Shown here one piece after another: positions 58,031 through 64,000 of a stretch of DNA of 64,000 nt. This DNA comes from Bimastos eiseni. Taxonomy: Eukaryota > Annelida > Clitellata > Crassiclitellata > Lumbricidae. The notes under the pieces are model-generated. The model saw nothing but the letters and a program-made list of their open reading frames with translations. It was not told where the DNA came from and did not search any database. The stretch spans positions 14,708,519 to 14,772,518 of the forward strand of contig OY365822.1 in the NCBI GenBank assembly GCA_959347315.1, in the 5' to 3' direction. The translations under genes were made by a program, and so were the position numbers. Every line of letters begins with the position of its first letter. Within the stretch, counting starts at the first letter, position 1.

Positions 58031-58920
58031 TGCTACGTTATAGTTAGACAGACCACTCCAGGGAGGCATTGCTTAAGACTAGATCTGGGTCATTATAGGT
58101 AGTCATTGCTTGTGCACTAGTGATGATATTAGTTGGTCTGACGGCCTGTATTTTTAGTAAAGGTATTCGGCCGGCTTCAGAGGTCAAAACTAGTGGCTCG
58201 TTGGATACATTGTCGGTGGTGTTCTTATATCTGGTTGGTCAGAACTGGGTGACCTGGCAGTCTGTTTCACAGATCAGGCTTACTAGTGGAACAGTATTCT
58301 TGGATCAGGTCCCTCAGATTCGGCTGACCCCGCTGCTCGGTCTGACCGCACTGCCGCTCTGTCTGACTGCGAGATTCGGTATAAAATAGCCGCGCACCAA
58401 AGACAAAGGGCCTGTCTGGTTGGAATCGCTCGTTGTCCGTGGCTTCGTTAAGGTACAGTCAAGTAGATTAAGATCTTGGGGAAACTGCCGCTAGAGATGC
58501 ATTGGTGAACTCCGCTATTGAACGTAGACGGTAACTGTGTCATTATCTAGATAAAATTATTCATATATTTATTATTATTATTCTGAAATCTCAAACTGAG
58601 TAATTGATTATCAACTTTATATATACGAACTCATTATCAGCGTGATAGTGTGTAAGTGAGAGAACTCTTAAAGCTTGTATGCTAGGTCGTCTAAACACGC
58701 TGTGCAGATTAAGTTTAATGTTCATTTCTAAAGTCTTCTGATTATTATTAGAGTTATCGTTTACGTGTTAATAAAACAATTTATATCATTACATTTTATA
58801 CCTCTCGTGCGAGTTGCTAAGTTCACCCATAATTTCCAGTAGGTAGATACTTCGTCTGGTTAATATATGGCGGAGATACTACCTGCTAGATGATATATGG
58901 TAGAGACCGGTTTCGTGACA
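58031..58920 (+). repeat. Probable 5' LTR of second Ty3/gypsy element
   Basis: Starts TGCTACG right after the LINE fragment and contains TATAAAA at 58,380-58,386 and AATAAA at 58,770-58,775, the spacing of an LTR promoter and polyadenylation signal. A gag-protease gene lies downstream in the same direction. The right end is placed at TTTCGTGACA, giving TG...CA and weakly inverted ends, but could be earlier (from about 58,850). No convincing primer-binding site was found, and the 3' LTR is outside the window so the pair cannot be compared. The 89-codon frame at 58,120-58,389 is not a real gene. Confidence 0.65.
58380..58386 (+). promoter_or_regulatory. LTR TATA box
   Basis: TATAAAA followed by GC-rich sequence, about 350 bp into the LTR. 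Confidence 0.6.
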
Positions 58921-60380
<1,460 letters not shown>

Positions 60381-60684
60381 TCTCTCACGCACGCACACAG
60401 ATCTACATACAGAGACCTATATAATTCGCCGTTCGCTACGCTTTCGGTACGACTACTACAATTTTATAGAGACTACCGCAGAGTTCGAGGAATATTTTTA
60501 CAGTTGTATAATCTTGGGGCGTATCGGGCCTAACTCGTCCTTTGACTTCGTGATTAAGCAACCGTTTCGCTTAAGACTTGTTTTCGGTGATAGTCGTGTT
60601 AGCGTACGTGAATTCCTTGAGTGATTATAGGATTGTGAGGCGAATTAGTTCGGTCTCTTATTTGCCCTCGTGGAATACTACGTC

Positions 60685-62892
60685 ATGGCTCTACGGCGTC
60701 CTTTTTCGCTGCATGACCCATCAACTTTTCTATGCATAGGACCGGCTGGGCGCACACGAAGCCACACGCAGGCAGCCGTGGCCGACTTACCAGCAGTTAA
60801 TACTCGTCCGAGCTGCCTCTCCCCTCTTTCGTCATATGTTCCCGACTTTGGACTTGTCAGACCTGATCCTGCCTTCCGGCGGATCAGCAATCATACTCCT
60901 TCCCCTCCTCCGTTAACGGCCGCGGAGATTAACGAAACTCGGCTCAGACCTGAGTCCACGATTTCTTCTCTTTTGCCTGACGCCTCACCCCCTCAATCAC
61001 CAGTCTTAGTGGCCTACGACGACTCCTCCGTCCATGCTAGCGGTACCGCTCATTCAGACTACAACAGTCAAGCTCTACTTTTTCATGCGTCGCCAATGAC
61101 CGTGACAGAACATTGGGAACGAGTTGGTACTCTTCCTTCTCCAATATACCACAGACCCGTTCTATCCACGGTACAATTAAATCCTTACACCACCACTTGC
61201 TCCCTTCCTCCACATCTCCGGTCGGCAAGGCATTCGGTAGAAAATTTGTTTAATTTTCCGGCACTTGGTACCTTGCAAGACCAGCCCTTGACGGTCCTGC
61301 CGCCGACGATAGGCAATTATGCACCGGACATTGCGATACGGTGTCCTTCTTCTGCAGCGCATACTGGGTCCATACCACAACAACAACCACAACAGCAACG
61401 CATTCCCAGTTATCCATCGGCCCAACCTGTCTTGCTCATGTCTAATTCTCAGTCAGACAGAGAAAGGGATCGACCGATCGAGTTCTTAACTCCACTTCTA
61501 GTGCCAAACTCTGTGTGTAATCCCGTACCTGACGTCACACCAACGGTGCGTCAGTCCGAGGAAGGGGTGTCTTCTCGACCTCAGCAGTCAACTCCTTCAC
61601 GCCACAGTCATATTTCTAAGAGCTCTTTGTTCCTGCCCCCGGGTTTTACAGGAAAGCCTAATGAAAATGCACGTGAATGGTTGCGATCTCTTAAACTTTG
61701 GTTCGCGTTTAATGACATCCAGGATGATGCTACAAAATTATCCACCTTGGCACTTCTTCTTAAAGACATGGCGGGAACTTGGTACAGATCGTTAAAATTA
61801 GACGACTCCACTGACTTTGACAAAGTAGCGGACATGTTTATAGCACGCTGGACGATGACTCACAAGCCGTGGTCGGAACTAGCCTCATTGTGGTCAATGA
61901 GTCAACAGACTGGACAATCAGCAAGCGATTACATCGCCTCTGTCTCAGTAAAAGCTGAGCACTTGGGTGTAGATAGGAAATCGATCTTTTATGTTGCGCT
62001 AAACGGACTACGTCCGCAAACGCGCCAGGCTGTTCTAATCAAAGGCGCATCAGATATTGATGAGCTTTTAGAAGTCGCCAACTTGGTAGAAATTTCTACT
62101 GAATCAGAAGTTGCGGGAAGTAGTGAGATTCTTCAAGCGCTCGCTGATATGAAGTTAGAATTGATCAAAATACAAAAGAGCCCAGTAGTGCCTGTTAGGG
62201 ATTCGGTTGGGCCACGTAAAGTAACATTCGCGTTAGCCTCGGACACCGAGCAAGATTCACAGGAGGCTCATTATCCGGAATGGAATGATGATTTGCAAGG
62301 CGACATTTGGTATGATACTAATCCCATTTTGCCTTGTGACCCTAATCAGGCATCCTCTCGTCCCGAAGCCCCATTTGGCACGAACATAGGATATAGAGGA
62401 CAAATGCATAATTACCGTCACGCATCATCTTCCCAAGGGTCGAGTTTATCTCCAGCTATCCCTGGCGTCTCTAGGCATAACAACTACCAATCATCTTACA
62501 CCCAGCAAGACCATGTTCCTTCGTCCGCGTATCCAGCTCGTGGGTACAACGACAATAATTCCTCGCGGAATCCATCCCAGCGAACAAATGGCAATTCGTC
62601 GGGTCCGATGTTGCGAAAACCTTTTCCTAAAGGTCAATTCTCTCAGAGTCCGCAACAGAACAATACCAGGATGCCATTAGCCCAGAAGTCTAGCTCTTTC
62701 GCACCTCGTTTTAACCGGCCTCAAGGACAAGTCTCACCTCAGTCCTCTTTTATGAACGGACCGCCTTGTAACAACTGTGCCAGCTGGCATCCGCCACGTC
62801 GTTGTCCTGTATACGGGACACAATGTCGAAATTGCTTTCAGCTTCATCATATTTCTCGATGTTGTATGTCAACAGGGAGAGGGTCACAATGA
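60685..62892 (+). CDS. gag: Gag polyprotein of second Ty3/gypsy element
   Basis: 735 codons from ATG 60,685 (the frame is open a few codons further up but without ATG). It forms the particle that packages the element's RNA. The first 310 residues are Pro/Ser-rich and apparently unstructured. A Retrotrans_gag capsid domain lies at about 318-475: P-G-F-T-G, N-A-R-E-W-L, the A-G-T-W-Y-R phrase, then Q-S-A-S-D-Y-I and G-L-R-P-Q-T-R. A basic, Ser/Gln-rich linker follows. Two CCHC knuckles at about 694-727 (C-N-N-C-x3-H-x4-C and C-R-N-C-x4-H-x4-C with C-P-V-Y-G between) are the tandem pair seen in Mag-like metazoan elements. It ends at TGA 62,890. The protease follows in the same frame. No internal stop or frameshift. 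Longer than most gag proteins because of the N-terminal extension. Confidence 0.9.
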   Translation: MALRRPFSLHDPSTFLCIGPAGRTRSHTQAAVADLPAVNTRPSCLSPLSSYVPDFGLVRPDPAFRRISNHTPSPPPLTAAEINETRLRPESTISSLLPDASPPQSPVLVAYDDSSVHASGTAHSDYNSQALLFHASPMTVTEHWERVGTLPSPIYHRPVLSTVQLNPYTTTCSLPPHLRSARHSVENLFNFPALGTLQDQPLTVLPPTIGNYAPDIAIRCPSSAAHTGSIPQQQPQQQRIPSYPSAQPVLLMSNSQSDRERDRPIEFLTPLLVPNSVCNPVPDVTPTVRQSEEGVSSRPQQSTPSRHSHISKSSLFLPPGFTGKPNENAREWLRSLKLWFAFNDIQDDATKLSTLALLLKDMAGTWYRSLKLDDSTDFDKVADMFIARWTMTHKPWSELASLWSMSQQTGQSASDYIASVSVKAEHLGVDRKSIFYVALNGLRPQTRQAVLIKGASDIDELLEVANLVEISTESEVAGSSEILQALADMKLELIKIQKSPVVPVRDSVGPRKVTFALASDTEQDSQEAHYPEWNDDLQGDIWYDTNPILPCDPNQASSRPEAPFGTNIGYRGQMHNYRHASSSQGSSLSPAIPGVSRHNNYQSSYTQQDHVPSSAYPARGYNDNNSSRNPSQRTNGNSSGPMLRKPFPKGQFSQSPQQNNTRMPLAQKSSSFAPRFNRPQGQVSPQSSFMNGPPCNNCASWHPPRRCPVYGTQCRNCFQLHHISRCCMSTGRGSQ

Positions 62893-62907
62893 GGGGACGA
62901 GTCTACT

Positions 62908-63648
62908 ATGTCTCAACGAGACCATAGTAGACCAAAGCGATTGTATAAAGTTCGCAAAACTAAGGGTTTTCAGGGTATTTCCACAGTCGCACAAAGTGGT
63001 ATATCACAGGACGTTCGTACAATACCAACAAATTTGCATGATAGCACAGTACATAGCGGGGCCTCATCTGGTCGATTTCAGCAACCACGCCAGACGGCGC
63101 CACCCCAATTTCGAAAACCAAGAGGGCCATCGTCAGTGGTAACTCCTAGAGCGCCTTATGCAAGACACAATTTCAATGGCGCAGGCGAAATTTCTGCTTA
63201 TATTTACGGTACGCATCATCGATGTCTTATAGACACCGGTGCGCAGAGAAGCGTTATTTCTCAACTCGCATTTCAGGCGTTACCAAAGCATCGTCAAATT
63301 CTAGAACCAGCAGAGACTGTGCAATTATGTGGTGCCAATAAAGAGCCCTTAAACATACTAGGCCAAGTCTTGTTAGACATAACTCTTAACGGATTGACAG
63401 TACAATTTCCTTTTGTGGTAATCAAAGAGTTAGTTCACATGTACATTATTGGACAAGATATGCTAATGCAAACACAAGCAACAATCGATTACCAAACACG
63501 TACGGTGTGCTTTTACGATGGTTTAATCTCAGTGGGACTCCGAATAAGAGGCAAAGGACAAGAAAACATTTTGCGTTTACAGTCCAATGTTTGTGTTCCA
63601 CCAAAATCCGCCATTTTGGTGCCCATTCGTGTTCCTAACGTTACGTAG
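62908..63648 (+). CDS. pol: Aspartic protease part of pol, second Ty3/gypsy element
   Basis: 246 codons from ATG 62,908, but the frame is open and continuous with gag back to the TGA at 62,890, so the natural product is probably a gag-pol readthrough protein. About 105 basic, poorly ordered residues come first. The retroviral-type protease has its active site Asp109-Thr-Gly (63,232-63,240, context C-L-I-D-T-G-A-Q-R-S) and the second conserved block I-I-G-Q-D-M-L near residue 188. It would cut the polyprotein into its parts. It ends at TAG 63,646, where the frame drops by one base; the following sequence in the other frame continues the expected protease-RT linker. Confidence 0.88.
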   Translation: MSQRDHSRPKRLYKVRKTKGFQGISTVAQSGISQDVRTIPTNLHDSTVHSGASSGRFQQPRQTAPPQFRKPRGPSSVVTPRAPYARHNFNGAGEISAYIYGTHHRCLIDTGAQRSVISQLAFQALPKHRQILEPAETVQLCGANKEPLNILGQVLLDITLNGLTVQFPFVVIKELVHMYIIGQDMLMQTQATIDYQTRTVCFYDGLISVGLRIRGKGQENILRLQSNVCVPPKSAILVPIRVPNVT

Positions 63649-64000
63649 ATGAGTTTTCTATTGTACAGCCACTTCAGTTTGCGCCTAATCAAGAGTTTTT
63701 AGTTTGTAATTGCCTTGTAAAACCGAAACAGAATTCTTCATTTGTTAATATTTTGAACCCATTCAACCAAGACCTCCATTTGCTCAAAAACCGTCCCATT
63801 GCCTTGATTCAATTCGCTAATGGGAACTCTGTCGTTTCCGCCGATATCGCTGCTCAAGAACCTGCCCCCACTCCTACACGTTCACCAGATGTCGCAACCC
63901 GAACCTCGGTACTCACAGAACTTGGCCTCGATCTCTCAAAAGGTGAATTGTCAGAAGACAATTTGGATCAGCTTACTGAACTGTTGTACCGTAATCGAGA
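63645..64000 (+). CDS. pol: Start of pol linker toward RT, frame shifted, cut by window
   Basis: From 63,645 a frame one base back is open to the end of the window (118 codons). It begins V-D-E-F-S-I-V-Q-P and contains L-V-C-N-C-L-V and V-N-I-L-N-P-F, matching the usual post-protease domain of Ty3/gypsy pol. The end (L-D-Q-L-T-E-L-L-Y-R-N-R) is the acidic helix normally just before RT. RT itself lies outside. Either a one-base deletion or a frameshift site separates it from protease; I see no obvious slippery heptamer at the spot. Confidence 0.7.

Noticed and set aside
58120..58389. 89-codon plus-strand frame
   Set aside because: Lies in the U3 part of the LTR, ends at its TATA box and has no homology.

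Overview
The window is non-coding eukaryotic DNA dominated by repeats. I found no host protein gene, rRNA gene or CRISPR array that I can name with confidence. It is AT-rich and carries Ty3/gypsy LTR elements, APE-type non-LTR elements (LINEs), tRNA-derived SINEs and many microsatellites. This fits a metazoan, most likely a marine invertebrate. A mollusc or other lophotrochozoan is a guess from TACATGTA-rich sequence and the element mix; the species cannot be read from the window.

1-36,319 is a head-to-tail array of one large unit: unit 1 (1-7,731), unit 2 (7,732-18,721), unit 3 (18,722-29,775) and a partial unit 4 (29,776-36,319). The units are nearly identical base by base but differ by large indels. 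Units 2-4 carry the same 2,870-bp insertion, a 5'-truncated Ty3/gypsy element (end of integrase, then RT-RNase H, then a 1.1-kb LTR). Unit 1 and a small partial copy at 36,320-36,631 have the empty site. Units 2 and 3 also share a nested 304-bp duplication, and unit 1 lacks 153 bp. An inverted pair of SINE cores sits at each unit junction I chose. The integrase-before-RT order is that of the Gmr1 clade.

36,632-57,500 is a graveyard of repeats. It holds at least 20 copies, in both orientations, of a short modular repeat family that I cannot assign to a known class ('family A'), plus longer flanking modules, a GAAAG-rich family shared with the tandem units, SINEs, and remnants of three LINE families. 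One LINE family is represented by a 3' piece with an intact RNase H reading frame (44,362-45,339), a nearly full-length but broken antisense copy (about 46,350-51,110), and a 5' endonuclease piece (57,515-58,030).

58,031-64,000 is the left part of a second Ty3/gypsy element: a probable 5' LTR, a 1.7-kb leader containing a very long CA tract, a 12-bp minisatellite and an antisense tRNA-like sequence, then gag (Retrotrans_gag domain and two CCHC knuckles) and an aspartic protease in the same frame as gag beyond one TGA codon. The rest of pol lies beyond the window.

Nothing here forms a host pathway. The logic is that of nested mobile elements and segmental duplication: a LTR element landed in a family-A repeat inside one unit, and that unit was then amplified.
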